Positions 47,174 through 56,353 of a stretch of DNA of 64,000 bases are shown one piece after another (the first letter of the stretch is position 1; every line of letters starts with the position of its first letter). Origin of the DNA: Siculibacillus sp. (lineage in GTDB: Bacteria > Pseudomonadota > Alphaproteobacteria > Rhizobiales > Ancalomicrobiaceae); contig JAOTSD010000004.1 in NCBI GenBank assembly GCA_030247555.1, forward strand, positions 45,716 through 109,715, in the 5' to 3' direction. A program made the position numbers and the translations under genes. Below the pieces are notes generated by a model. The model made no database searches and was not told where the DNA came from. It saw nothing but the letters and a program-made list of their open reading frames with translations.

Positions 47174-47962
47174 TCAGGCGTCGTTGAGCGAATTGCGCGG
47201 CCGCCACACCAGCAGGCGATCCTCGATGGCGGTGACGGCCCAGTCGATCACCAGCACGAAGGCGGCGAGCACCAGCATGCCGGCGAAGACACCGGCGATG
47301 TCGAAGACACCCTCGGCCTGATGAATGAGGTAGCCGAGCCCGGCGGAGGAGCCGAGGTACTCGCCGACCACCGCGCCGACGAGGGCGAAGCCGACCGAGG
47401 TGTGGAGCGAGGAGAACATCCAACTGAGCGCCGAGGGCCAGTAGACGTGGCGGAAGAGCTGGCGCTCGTTCATCCCCATCAGGCGGGCGTTGGCCAGTAC
47501 CACCGGGCTCACTTCCTTGACGCCCTGATAGACGTTGAAGAAGACGATGAAGAACACCAGCGTCACCCCGAGCGCCACCTTCGACCAGATGCCGAGGCCG
47601 AGCCACAGCATGAAGATCGGGGCGAGGACGACGCGCGGCAGGGCGTTGATCATCTTCAGGTAGGGATCGAAGACGGCGGCGACGGTCGGTTTGCGCGCGA
47701 ACCAGAAGCCGAAGACGATGCCGCCGATCGCGCCGATGGCGAAGGCGAGCGCCGTCTCGATCAGGGTCACCGCCAGGTGCTTCCAGATCATACCGGTGGC
47801 GAACATGCGCACCACCCGGGCGAAGACCGCCTCGGGCGTGGAGAAGAAGAACGGCGGCAGCAGCAGCACGCCGAATATCTTCACGTTCGAGCCGATCCAC
47901 CAGACGGCGAGGAGGACGACGCCGACGAGGATCTGGAGGGAGAGGAGCTTGACCCGGCTCAT
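47174..47962 (-). CDS. ABC transporter permease (SsuC/TauC-like)
   Basis: The 262-residue protein has about six membrane helices and the BPD_transp_1 coupling motif in the second half (EVSPVVLANARLMGMNERQLFRHVYWPSAL, the EAA loop). The short single-permease type with an N-terminal membrane helix is typical of sulfonate/nitrate/taurine importers. Its ATG overlaps the stop of the ATPase gene by four bases (ATGA), so translation is coupled. Confidence 0.92.
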   Translation of the reverse strand: MSRVKLLSLQILVGVVLLAVWWIGSNVKIFGVLLLPPFFFSTPEAVFARVVRMFATGMIWKHLAVTLIETALAFAIGAIGGIVFGFWFARKPTVAAVFDPYLKMINALPRVVLAPIFMLWLGLGIWSKVALGVTLVFFIVFFNVYQGVKEVSPVVLANARLMGMNERQLFRHVYWPSALSWMFSSLHTSVGFALVGAVVGEYLGSSAGLGYLIHQAEGVFDIAGVFAGMLVLAAFVLVIDWAVTAIEDRLLVWRPRNSLNDA

Positions 47963-48795
47963 GCGTCCTCGCCCCCGTAGGTCTTGATCACCTCGGCCTT
48001 GAGTTGGCCCCAGATCGTCCGGTGCAACTCGTGGAAGCGCGGATCGAGGCGGATGTCGGCGGCGTCGCGCGGCCGGGCGAGATCGATGCGGTGATCGCCG
48101 ATGATGCGGGCGGTGGGGCCGGCGGACATGATCAGCACCCGGTCGGAGAGCGCGATCGCCTCCTCGAGGTCGTGGGTGACGAAGAGCACCGCTTTGCGGT
48201 CGGCAGCCCACAGGTCGAGCAGCAGATTGCCCATGATCTGGCGGGTCTGGGCGTCGAGCGGCCCGAAGGGCTCGTCCATCAGCAGGATCTTGGGATGGCG
48301 GATCAACACCTGGGCGAGGCCGACGCGCTTGCGCTGGCCGCCGGAGAGCTGATGGGGATAGCGATCGGTGAAGCGGGCGAGGCCGACGCGACCGAGCCAG
48401 GCCCGAGCCTCGTCACGGGCCTCGGAGCGCGATCGACCGGCGACCTCGAGGCCGAGGGCGACGTTGTCGAGCGCCGTCTTCCACGGCATCACCGCGTCCT
48501 GCTGGAAGAGGTACCCGGCCTCGCGGCACAGGCCGGCGAGCGGGCGGCCGAGAACATCGACGCGGCCGGCGACCGGCTTCAACAGGCCGGCGACGGCGTT
48601 GAGCAGGGTCGATTTGCCACAGCCGGTGGGGCCGACGATCGCCACGAATTCGTTCTCGGCGACCTCGATCGAGGTGTCGGCGACGGCCTCGTAGGTGGCG
48701 CCACCTTCGAGGCGGAAGGCGATGCGGACGCCGTCGAGCCGTATGGCCGATGCCGCAACGTCACGGGTCGGTCGCGGCGCGCCGAGCGAATCCAT
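47959..48795 (-). CDS. ABC transporter ATPase (SsuB/TauB-like)
   Basis: The 278-residue ATPase shows the Walker A GPTGCGKST, Q-loop FQQDAVMPW, signature LSGGQRKRVGLAQ, Walker B ILLMDEPFGPLD and the H-loop VTHDLEEAI. The QDAVMPW segment is common in nitrate/sulfonate/taurine transporters. It is the first gene of the operon; expression starts upstream in 48796-48967. Confidence 0.94.
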   Translation of the reverse strand: MDSLGAPRPTRDVAASAIRLDGVRIAFRLEGGATYEAVADTSIEVAENEFVAIVGPTGCGKSTLLNAVAGLLKPVAGRVDVLGRPLAGLCREAGYLFQQDAVMPWKTALDNVALGLEVAGRSRSEARDEARAWLGRVGLARFTDRYPHQLSGGQRKRVGLAQVLIRHPKILLMDEPFGPLDAQTRQIMGNLLLDLWAADRKAVLFVTHDLEEAIALSDRVLIMSAGPTARIIGDHRIDLARPRDAADIRLDPRFHELHRTIWGQLKAEVIKTYGGEDA

Positions 48796-48967
48796 TCCCG
48801 TCCTCCCGCGTCCGCCGGTCGTGGCGTGGCCACGCCCGCGTCTCGGCGGGTCGTGATCGTGAAGCGGGTGCCACTTTCGCCAGCGGAGCCGGCGTGGTCA
48901 AGCATTCCGACCACGCGGGGGCGATGCGCCGTGCGCGGAGGTGCGTTCCGGCGAGCGGATCGAAACG

Positions 48968-49174
48968 TCAGCCGCCGAGGAGCGCGGCACGCAGATCGGC
49001 GAGCTCGCGGGTGCTCAGCCTTTCGCCGTCGCGCCAGCGGGCGAGCAGGCGGCGTTGGCGGAAGGAGAGGGCGTCGACCGCCCCGGCGCGATCCCATCCG
49101 GCGCGCGCGAGCTCTTCGAGCGCGTCGGTGCGGATGTCGTCGTCCCAAGATTCGATGTCGGCGGCTCCGAGCAT
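48968..49174 (-). CDS. Small acidic-then-basic protein, unknown function
   Basis: The 68-residue frame reads MLGAADIESWDDDIRTDALE at the start and ends LSTRELADLRAALLGG. The middle, DALSFRQRRLLARWRDGERL, is strongly basic and helical. It looks like a small soluble helical protein. AGGGGGGATG lies just before the chosen ATG at 49174; another ATG lies two codons earlier. It is about 170 bp upstream of the ABC ATPase gene on the same strand, so it could be the first gene of that operon. No family was recognised. Confidence 0.5.
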   Translation of the reverse strand: MLGAADIESWDDDIRTDALEELARAGWDRAGAVDALSFRQRRLLARWRDGERLSTRELADLRAALLGG

Positions 49175-49512
49175 GCTCATCCCCCCTGTCTCCGGCCGAC
49201 CTCGGCACGGGAGACGGATCGAATTCGACCCCACGCCACTCTCGTGGCGCGGACTGCTGGCGTCCCGTCGGGGGAATCGTCCCTTCCCACTCGGGTCTCG
49301 GCCGCCACCGGCGGGGGCCCCGCTCCGCCGGCGGGGGGGTTCCGAATACGTGACTCTGTTGCGGTGCAATGTCAATGCTGCGCTGCGGCCATCAATTGGT
49401 CGTGACCCGCGACGCGTCGGCGCGGCCGGGGGTGCCAACATATGAGCGAAATCGTATATGTGGGGCATTCCGGAGCGGCTCCGGCCGTTCGCTTCCCGAT
49501 GGAGATCGCTCG
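49175..49512. other. Intergenic region upstream of rhodanese gene
   Basis: The first 180 bp of this 338-bp gap are GC-rich with CCGCCGGCGG-type repeats and no gene. The last 150 bp are less GC-rich and include the AT-rich inverted repeat listed at 49438-49461. GGAG at 49501-49504 is the ribosome-binding site of the rhodanese gene. Confidence 0.45.
49438..49461. promoter_or_regulatory. AT-rich inverted repeat upstream of rhodanese gene
   Basis: ACATAT (49438-49443) and ATATGT (49456-49461) form a perfect inverted repeat with a 12-base spacer, ending 51 bp before the rhodanese start. A repressor site or a promoter element are both possible; BigR/YgaV-type sulfide-sensing repressors use AT-rich palindromes before rhodanese genes, but no such regulator is nearby. 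Confidence 0.35.
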
Positions 49513-49896
49513 ATGAGACTTCCCGCCGTCGTCGCCGCCCTGCTTCTGGCGCTCACCCTCGGTGCCGGTTCGGCATTCGCGGCCCAGACCGTCACCTACG
49601 ACCAAGTCGTCGACGGCCTCGCCAAGGACTCCATCGTGCTCGTCGACATCCGCGAGCCCGACGAGTTCGTCGCCGGCCACGTGCCGGGTGCGGTCAATCT
49701 GCCGCTGTCGAAGCTGACGCCGGCGGCGCTGCCGAAGCCGGGCGACAAGACCGTGGTGATCATGTGCCGGTCCGGCAACCGATCGGGCCGCCTCGCCCAG
49801 ATGTTGCCGGGCGTCGGGCGTGCCGACATCGCCGACTATTCCGGCTCGATGATCGACTGGACCCGTCGCGGCGGTTCGATCGTCAAAGGTCAGTGA
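49513..49896 (+). CDS. Periplasmic rhodanese-like sulfurtransferase
   Basis: The 127-residue precursor has a signal peptide (MRLPAVVAALLLALTLGAGS, cut near AFA-AQ at 24) and one rhodanese domain with DIREPDEFVAGHVPGAVNLPL and the active-site loop CRSGNRS (Cys85). Single-domain periplasmic rhodaneses carry persulfide sulfur in thiosulfate, sulfide or arsenic metabolism. No partner gene lies beside it. A strong hairpin follows the stop codon. Confidence 0.9.
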   Translation: MRLPAVVAALLLALTLGAGSAFAAQTVTYDQVVDGLAKDSIVLVDIREPDEFVAGHVPGAVNLPLSKLTPAALPKPGDKTVVIMCRSGNRSGRLAQMLPGVGRADIADYSGSMIDWTRRGGSIVKGQ

Positions 49897-49926
49897 CGCC
49901 CGCGCGTCGCGACGAACGCGTTCCGA

Positions 49927-49967
49927 AACGAGAGAGCGGCGGACCGATGGTCCGCCGCTCTCTCGTT
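49927..49967. terminator. Strong hairpin between rhodanese and phosphofructokinase genes
   Basis: A perfect 19-bp stem (49927-49945 with 49949-49967) with a three-base GAT loop lies 31 bp after the rhodanese stop codon and 64 bp from the end of the convergent phosphofructokinase gene. It is the most stable inverted repeat seen in the window. Confidence 0.8.
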
Positions 49968-50030
49968 CAGACTGCCGACGAAGGTCTCGAACCCACCCGG
50001 CGTCGTCCCCGGACCCGATCCGACGTCGCC

Positions 50031-51248
50031 TCAGACGCCCCTGAGGATCTTCTGAACCCGGTTGAGGCGCAGTCGGTAGGCGTCCGGCATGCCGGAGCCC
50101 AGGAGCGGACGCAGATACATGCGGAAGGCGTCGGTGACGTCGTTGCCGGTCTCGGCGATGAACTCGTCGGGCATGGTGCGGGTCTTGCCGGCGACCGCCT
50201 CCAGCGGCGAGAGCTGGTAGTCGACCGAGTAGAATCCGGTGCGGTGGATGGTCACCGAGCCGTCGGTCTTGCCCCACATGGCGAATTGGACCGCCTTCTC
50301 GCCGACCTCGCGCGCTTCGCGTTGGTCGACGTCGGAGACGCAGCCGATGAAGGAGCGCTGCAGGTAGCCGAAGGTATCGCCGCGGACGCGGTTGATCTTG
50401 AGCTTCTGCTTCACCTCTTCGCAGAGCAAGTCGGCGAGCGCCCCGGTACCGGAGAGCTGGACGTTGCCGTGGGCGTCGCGTTCCACTTGGCTCATCAGCT
50501 TGGTCATGATCGGTACGCCCGATTCGTCATGGATGCCCTCCGAGACCGCGACGACGCAGCGGCCGTACTTCTCGTAGGTCGCCTTGACGTCGGCGAGGAA
50601 GCGATCGATCGAGAAGGGGCGTTCCGGGATGTAGATCAGGTGCGGGCCGTCGTCGGGGAACTTCTTGCCCAGCGCCGACGCGGCGGTGAGGAAGCCGGCG
50701 TGACGACCCATGACGACGGCGACGTAGACGCCGGGCAGGGCGGCGTTGTCGAGATTGGCCCCCATGAAGGCCTGGGCGACGAAGCGCGCGGCGGAGGGGA
50801 AGCCCGGCGTGTGGTCGTTGACCGTCAGGTCGTTGTCGATGGTCTTCGGAATGTGGATGCAGCGCAGCGGATAGTCCGCCTTCTTCGCCTCTTCCGAGAC
50901 GATGCGCACGGTATCGGAGGAGTCGTTGCCGCCGATGTAGTAGAAGTGGCCGATCTGGTGGGCGCGCAGGACCTTGAAGATCTCCTGGCAGTATTTCAGG
51001 TCGGGCTTGTCGCGGGTCGAGCCGAGACCGGAAGACGGGGTGTTGCCGACCATCTCGAGGTTGTGGCTGGTCTCTTGGGTGAGGTCGAGGAACTCCTCGT
51101 CGACGATGCCGCGCACGCCATGATAAGCGCCGTAGACGAGTTCGACGTTGCGGAACTTGCGCGCCTCGAGCACGGCTCCGACGAGCGACTGGTTGATGAC
51201 GGCGGTCGGCCCACCACCCTGGGCCACGAGTACCTTGGTCAAGGTCAT
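50031..51248 (-). CDS. Phosphofructokinase, pyrophosphate-dependent type
   Basis: The 405-residue enzyme has the PFK fold. GGGPTAVINQSLVGAV opens it. GGNDSSDT stands where ATP enzymes have GGDGS, and PKTIDNDL where they have GTIDND. The bulky acidic residue in GGND and the lysine in PKTIDND are hallmarks of PPi-dependent PFK. It would interconvert fructose 6-phosphate and fructose 1,6-bisphosphate reversibly. PPi-PFKs are usual in Hyphomicrobiales, many of which lack ATP-PFK. It stands alone. Confidence 0.87.
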   Translation of the reverse strand: MTLTKVLVAQGGGPTAVINQSLVGAVLEARKFRNVELVYGAYHGVRGIVDEEFLDLTQETSHNLEMVGNTPSSGLGSTRDKPDLKYCQEIFKVLRAHQIGHFYYIGGNDSSDTVRIVSEEAKKADYPLRCIHIPKTIDNDLTVNDHTPGFPSAARFVAQAFMGANLDNAALPGVYVAVVMGRHAGFLTAASALGKKFPDDGPHLIYIPERPFSIDRFLADVKATYEKYGRCVVAVSEGIHDESGVPIMTKLMSQVERDAHGNVQLSGTGALADLLCEEVKQKLKINRVRGDTFGYLQRSFIGCVSDVDQREAREVGEKAVQFAMWGKTDGSVTIHRTGFYSVDYQLSPLEAVAGKTRTMPDEFIAETGNDVTDAFRMYLRPLLGSGMPDAYRLRLNRVQKILRGV

Positions 51249-51311
51249 GCTGAGTTCGTCTCCCTCACCGACCGGTCTCGACGGCGAACCGGCCGTGAGG
51301 GAGCTAACACC

Positions 51312-51340
51312 AAAATCGTCGTCTCGACCACTGGCGGTCG
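51312..51340 (-). terminator. Weak hairpin after the GGDEF-EAL gene
   Basis: CGACC (51325-51329) and GGTCG (51336-51340) form a 5-bp stem. On the minus strand it is followed at a distance of about nine bases by TTTT (51312-51315 as A-run). It lies 10 bp after the stop codon at 51351 and is only a weak candidate. Confidence 0.35.
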
Positions 51341-51350
51341 TGACGCGGAC

Positions 51351-54300
51351 TCACTCGGCGGCGCGGGCGCGGCGCGGTCGAGCCGAGTTCTTCCGGCGAC
51401 CGCGTTGGCGCCCGGCGGCGGGTTTGCCGAGCAGCAGCGGGATGTCGGCGGCGGGCAGCGGCGGGGCGAAGAGCCATCCCTGGACGAAGTCGCAGCCGAG
51501 CCGCACCAGTTCGTCGAACTGGGCTCGGGTCTCGACGCCCTCGGCCAGCACCTCGAGCTTGAGATTGCGGGCGAGCGAGACGATCGCCGAAGTGATCTCG
51601 ACCGAGGTCGGATCGTCGGGCATGTCGGCGACGAAGCTGCGGTCGATCTTCAGCTTGTCGATCGGCAGGCGGCGCAGGTAGGCGAGTGACGACCAGCCGG
51701 TGCCGAAGTCGTCGATCGACAGGCGCACCCCCAGTTCGCGCAGCGCGGCGAGGCGGCGGTCGGCGATCGGACCCTGGTCCATCAGCGCCCCTTCGGTGAT
51801 CTCGATCTCGAGGTGGCGGGCGGGAACGCCGGTCTCGGCGAGGACGTCGGCGATACGGCGCGGTACGTCGGCGCGCTGGAATTCGCGCGGGCTGAGGTTG
51901 ACGGCGACGGTGTCGAGACCGATGCCGGCATCGATCCATTCTCGCATCTGTCGGCAGGCGTTGCGCAGCACCCACTCGCCGATCGGGATGATCAGGCCGG
52001 TCTCCTCGGCGATGGGGATGAAGCGGTCGGGCATGATCAGCCCGTGGATCGGATCGCGCCAACGTAGGAGTGCTTCGACGCCGCGCACGCGCCCGTCCGA
52101 CGTCGTCACCTGAGGTTGATAGTGGAGTTCGAACTCGCCGCGCTCGAGGGCGCGCCTCAGCCCCGCCTCGGTCTCGAGGCGATTGGCGGCGGCGGCGGTC
52201 AACACCTCCTCGTAGAAGCGATGGGTGGCGCGACCGGCGGCCTTGGCCTCGTAGAGGGCTGTGTCGGCGTGCTGGATCAGCTCGTTGGCGATCCTGCCGT
52301 CGGTGGGGAAGAGAGAGATGCCGATCGAGGTGGAGATGAAGATCTCCTGCCCGTCGGTGAGCACGAAGGGCTGGTCGAGGCGTTCGATCAGGTGGTGCGC
52401 GAGTTCGGCCGCGGGTTCCCTGCCTTCGATGGCGCGCACCAGGCCGACGAATTCATCGCCGCCGAGGCGGGCGAGCATGGCGCCGGCGGGCAGGACCTCG
52501 CGCAGACGCTGCGACACCAGCCACAGCAATTCGTCGCCGGCGGCGTGTCCGAGGCTGTCGTTGACGTTCTTGAAGCGGTCGAGATCGAGGAAGAGCACCG
52601 CGCCGATCACTTCGTCGTGGAGAGCGCTCTCGATGGCGCGATCGAGCTCGTCGAGCAGCAAGACGCGGTTCGGCAGGTCGGTGAGGGGGTCGTGGTGGGC
52701 GAGGTGGGAGAGGCGCGCCTCAGACTGCTTGATCTGGCCGATGTCGATGAAGGTTCCGACGTAGTTTGCGATGCGGCCGGTCTCGTCGCGGACCGAGGAG
52801 ATCGTCAGCCATTCCGGGAAGATCTCGCCGTCGCGGCGGCGGTTCCAGATCTCGCCCTGCCAATGGCCGATCCGGTCGATGGTCTTCCACATCTCGGTGT
52901 AGAAGGAGGGGTCGTGCCGGCCCGAGTGCAGGCGGCGCATGGTGTCGCCGACGATCGCATCACGCGGCCAGCCGGTGATGGTGGTGAAGGCCGGGTTGAC
53001 GTCGATCACCCGGCCGCGGGCGTCGGTGATGACCACGCCTTCCTGGGAGTTGGTGAAAACGGCGGCGGCGCGGCGCAGGTCGGCTTCGTCACGCTTGCGG
53101 TCGGTGATGTCGGCATGGGTGCCGACGACGCGCAGCGCTCGTCCGCGCCCATCGCGGACGACGAAGCCGCGGGAGAGGATGTGGCGCCAGGCGCCGTCCG
53201 GCATGAGCAGGCGGAACTCCGTCGACAGGGCCTCGGCGCGGCCGGTTATGACATCGCGCAGATGGGCCTCCGCCCGCGGCCGGTCGTCGGGATGGACGCG
53301 ATGCTTCCAGTTCGACCATTCGTCGCCGGCGTTCTCCGTATCGAAGCCGAGGATCTCCCGACACCGCGGCGACCGGAAGATCTCTCCGGTCGCGAGGTCC
53401 CAGTCCCAGAGGCCGTCGGCCGATCCTCGCATAGCCAGATCGAAGCGCTCCTCGCTCGCTCGCAACGCTTCTTCCGCGGCGCGGCGGGCCGAGATGTCCT
53501 CGATCACCGCGACGACGTACGGCGCGGCGTCGGCGGCGTCGCGGACGATCGAGGCGGTGACCGCCACCCAGACGATGGACCCGTCGCGGTGACGGATGCG
53601 GTGCTGGGTGGTGACGGTCGTCTTCTCGTTGCGGGCGAGCTGGAACAGGGAGCGCGCCACCGCGAACCGTTCCGCGGGGTGGACCAGTTCGGCGATCGGT
53701 ACGCCCATCAGGTCTTCGCCTTCGTAGCCGGCGATGGCGGCGAGGCGGCGATTGCAGCGGATCCAACTGCCGTCGAGGCCGACATGGGCGATGCCGACCG
53801 CGGCCTGCTCGAAGGTCGAACGGAAGCGCTCCTCGGCCGCTTGGGCGCGGTGACGCTGGTCGATCTCGCGATAGGCGGCATCGAGCCGCTGTCGCTGCCA
53901 CAGCAGGACCGCGATGCCGAGGCCGCCGGTGAGGGCGAAGATGATCGACAGACCGACGACGAACGCCAGACCTTCGATCTCGGCCAGAGCTTCCGCCTCG
54001 TCCATCTTGGCGACGAGCGTCCAGCCGGTGGCCGGGATCGTCGCCATGGCGGCGATGACGCGTTCGCCCCGGTAGTCCTTGCCGGTGGCGGTGGTGTCGC
54101 CGAAGCGGACGTGGCGGACGGCGGGAAGGTCGACACGGTCGAGGGGGATGCGGCGGGCGAGCGGTTCGCCGTGACCGAGCCGGGTGTCGACAAGAGGGAC
54201 CACCGCATCGCCTTCGCGGCGAACGAGCGCGTTCTCTCCGGTTCGGCTCGGCATCGGCCAGGCGGCGAGGAACGGGTTGAGCCAGGTCGCCGAATCGACG

Positions 54301-55076
54301 TCGAGCACGGCGACGGCGAGGGGCTCGCCCCGGGTCATCTCGGGATCGTAGATCGGCGCCAGCCACGCCATGTGGATACTGCCGTCCTGGCGTTTGTGGA
54401 GATCGAGGAGGACGACCCGCGTCCCGGTCCCGGCGCGAGCCACGGCGGCGCGGAATTCCGGGGTGTCCGAGCGCGCCTGTTCGTCGCCGAGTAGCAAGGT
54501 CCCGGAGGAATCGACCAGGGCGACGCCGTGGTAGCTCTGGCTGCCGCGCAGGATCGCGAGCGTCTCCTCGAGGCTTTCGGCATCTTCCGCGTCACGCGTC
54601 TCGAGCCAGCGCGACAGCCTCTCCCGGCGCAACGGGTCGCGCGCCAACACCTCGGCATCGCCACGGCGCTGCTCGAGCCAGCGGGCGATGGCGTCGACCT
54701 CGAGGTGGGAGAGTGCCTCGAGCTTCTGGATGGCGTCGGTACGCACCATCGCGGATTGGGTGCGATAGGCGAAATGGGCGATGCCGAGCACGGCGACGAC
54801 CGCGGCGGTCAAGGCGACGATCGGCGCCGCCGAGGCGGTGGCACCGCGCAGACGCTTCTTCGGTTCACCGCGAGGGGCACGTAGAAAGGCGATCGTCAGA
54901 AGCACAGCCGATGTCGCGACGAAGAACAGCCCTTTGAAAACCGATATTTCTAACAGTGTGCCTTCGTCGGCCACACCCGCCAGCAACAGATCGGAGAAGA
55001 AGATCCACAACGAAGCGAACAGCGCATAGGTCGCCACCACTCGCATCACGTAGGACTTGTAGCGTTCGACGGCCAT
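51351..55076 (-). CDS. Membrane cache-PAS-GGDEF-EAL cyclic-di-GMP protein
   Basis: This 1241-residue sensor has about three N-terminal membrane helices (11-34, 46-66, 84-106), a periplasmic cache-type sensing domain (about 107-365) and a further membrane helix. Three PAS domains follow (about 410-785; the last two with GDEWSNWKHRVHPDDRP and GVVITDARGRVIDVNPAF). The GGDEF domain carries the intact site LARLGGDEFVGLV and the EAL domain the intact site GVEALLRW with DDFGTGWSSLAYL. Both halves look active, so net output depends on the signal. The periplasmic ligand is unknown. It stands alone with no partner receiver gene. Confidence 0.92.
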   Translation of the reverse strand: MAVERYKSYVMRVVATYALFASLWIFFSDLLLAGVADEGTLLEISVFKGLFFVATSAVLLTIAFLRAPRGEPKKRLRGATASAAPIVALTAAVVAVLGIAHFAYRTQSAMVRTDAIQKLEALSHLEVDAIARWLEQRRGDAEVLARDPLRRERLSRWLETRDAEDAESLEETLAILRGSQSYHGVALVDSSGTLLLGDEQARSDTPEFRAAVARAGTGTRVVLLDLHKRQDGSIHMAWLAPIYDPEMTRGEPLAVAVLDVDSATWLNPFLAAWPMPSRTGENALVRREGDAVVPLVDTRLGHGEPLARRIPLDRVDLPAVRHVRFGDTTATGKDYRGERVIAAMATIPATGWTLVAKMDEAEALAEIEGLAFVVGLSIIFALTGGLGIAVLLWQRQRLDAAYREIDQRHRAQAAEERFRSTFEQAAVGIAHVGLDGSWIRCNRRLAAIAGYEGEDLMGVPIAELVHPAERFAVARSLFQLARNEKTTVTTQHRIRHRDGSIVWVAVTASIVRDAADAAPYVVAVIEDISARRAAEEALRASEERFDLAMRGSADGLWDWDLATGEIFRSPRCREILGFDTENAGDEWSNWKHRVHPDDRPRAEAHLRDVITGRAEALSTEFRLLMPDGAWRHILSRGFVVRDGRGRALRVVGTHADITDRKRDEADLRRAAAVFTNSQEGVVITDARGRVIDVNPAFTTITGWPRDAIVGDTMRRLHSGRHDPSFYTEMWKTIDRIGHWQGEIWNRRRDGEIFPEWLTISSVRDETGRIANYVGTFIDIGQIKQSEARLSHLAHHDPLTDLPNRVLLLDELDRAIESALHDEVIGAVLFLDLDRFKNVNDSLGHAAGDELLWLVSQRLREVLPAGAMLARLGGDEFVGLVRAIEGREPAAELAHHLIERLDQPFVLTDGQEIFISTSIGISLFPTDGRIANELIQHADTALYEAKAAGRATHRFYEEVLTAAAANRLETEAGLRRALERGEFELHYQPQVTTSDGRVRGVEALLRWRDPIHGLIMPDRFIPIAEETGLIIPIGEWVLRNACRQMREWIDAGIGLDTVAVNLSPREFQRADVPRRIADVLAETGVPARHLEIEITEGALMDQGPIADRRLAALRELGVRLSIDDFGTGWSSLAYLRRLPIDKLKIDRSFVADMPDDPTSVEITSAIVSLARNLKLEVLAEGVETRAQFDELVRLGCDFVQGWLFAPPLPAADIPLLLGKPAAGRQRGRRKNSARPRRARAAE

Positions 55077-55587
55077 ACGCGCCTTTGCCTCGACTGCGTG
55101 ATCACTGACGACGTCGCGTCATGTGGAGAGATCGGATTTCGCTCGAACTACTTCCGGATTCGATGATACCGGCGGCCGTGATCAGAGTTTTCGACCGCAG
55201 ACACACGAAGTATTCAGTGGGAACCATTACAATTCACCTAATCGTGTGGAGGAATCGGTGACGCCGACGGAGCGAACCGGTGGGAACGACTCAGGAATCG
55301 TGACCGAACGTCGACGACGACTCGGGGAACCCGCGCCTCGATCGAGAACGACTCCGCCCGCCCGGCCGGCGGTCGACGAAGACTCGGGAATGATCCGCGC
55401 CCACGGTCGGTGATACGTACGACGGCGCGGTCCGGGGGGCGGGGAAAGCGAACCGCGACATGGTCTTTTCATCTTACCAAGCCAACCTCGAGGTCATAAG
55501 ATCGACCTTTCCGACGGCGCCGATGGGAGCCCCCGATCTGTGGCCCGGGGCGGCGCGAGGGAACGCGGGAAATCGGAGGGCAGGACC
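55077..55587. other. Intergenic region upstream of FadR-type regulator
   Basis: This 511-bp gap lies between divergent genes. It has two less GC-rich parts: around 55135-55245, and around 55460-55505. In the second, ATCTTA (55471-55476) and TAAGAT (55497-55502) form a perfect inverted repeat that could be an operator for the regulator at 55588. A frame at 55123-55413 lacks coding character. No RNA gene was recognised. Confidence 0.4.
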
Positions 55588-56349
55588 GTGGAGCCGGTGC
55601 GGAACCCCAAGTTGGCGGACGCCATCGCCGAACACATCGAGCAACTGATCCTCGAGGGAACGCTGCGGCCGGGAGAACGGCTGGCGTCGGAGCGGGAGCT
55701 GTCGGAGAAGCTCGAGGTATCGCGCCCGTCGCTGCGTGAGGCGTTGGACAAGCTCGAGGTGCGCCGGTTGTTGCGCACGACGCGGGGCGGCACCTACGTC
55801 GCCCATTTCATGGCGCCGCTCACCGAACCGCTGGCGACGTTGATGCAGTCGAACGAGCAGGTGATCGTCGACTATCTCGAGTATCGCAAGCTGGTCGAAG
55901 GGGCGGCGGCGCGGTTGGCGGCGGAACGGGCGACCGAATTCGACCGGCAGGCGATCCGGACCTGTCTCGAGCGGATGAAGGCGGCGCACGGCCTCGACGA
56001 CCCGACGGCGGAGGCGACGGCGGATGCCGATCTCCACATGCTGATCTACGAGGCGTGCCACAATCTCGTGGTGCTGCACGTCATGCGTGCCTTCTCGGAG
56101 ATGCTGCGCAGTGACGTCTTCTACAATCGCCATCGGCTCTACGTGACGCCGGGGGTGCGCGATCTTCTCCTCGCCCAGCACATCGCCGTCGCCGAGGCGG
56201 TGGTCGCGGGCGATCCCGATCGGGCGGAGGCGGCGGCGAGCGAGCACATCCGCTACACCGCCGAGACGTTGACGCGGCTGCGCGACGACGAAAAGCGCCT
56301 CGGGCGCGCCCTGCGCCGCTTCGGTCGCCACGACATCGTCGCCGGTTGA
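55588..56349 (+). CDS. GntR-family regulator of the FadR subfamily (FCD domain)
   Basis: The 253-residue protein from GTG 55588 has an N-terminal winged helix (about 1-72; ERLASERELSEKLEVSRPSLREALDKLEVRRLL) and a C-terminal FCD ligand domain with the metal-binding histidines in ADLHMLIYEACHN and AQHIAVAEAV and EHIRYT. FCD regulators sense organic acids such as lactate, pyruvate or sugar acids (as LldR, PdhR and UxuR do). GGAGGG lies just before GTG; upstream ATG 55540 adds non-conserved residues. Its target is unknown. It ends 4 bp from the convergent glycosyltransferase gene. Confidence 0.9.
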   Translation: MEPVRNPKLADAIAEHIEQLILEGTLRPGERLASERELSEKLEVSRPSLREALDKLEVRRLLRTTRGGTYVAHFMAPLTEPLATLMQSNEQVIVDYLEYRKLVEGAAARLAAERATEFDRQAIRTCLERMKAAHGLDDPTAEATADADLHMLIYEACHNLVVLHVMRAFSEMLRSDVFYNRHRLYVTPGVRDLLLAQHIAVAEAVVAGDPDRAEAAASEHIRYTAETLTRLRDDEKRLGRALRRFGRHDIVAG

Positions 56350-56353
56350 AGCC

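Noticed and set aside
55123..55413. A 96-residue frame upstream of the FadR-type regulator
   Set aside because: It lacks a ribosome-binding site, has no hydrophobic or domain pattern, and its codon use does not resemble neighbouring genes.
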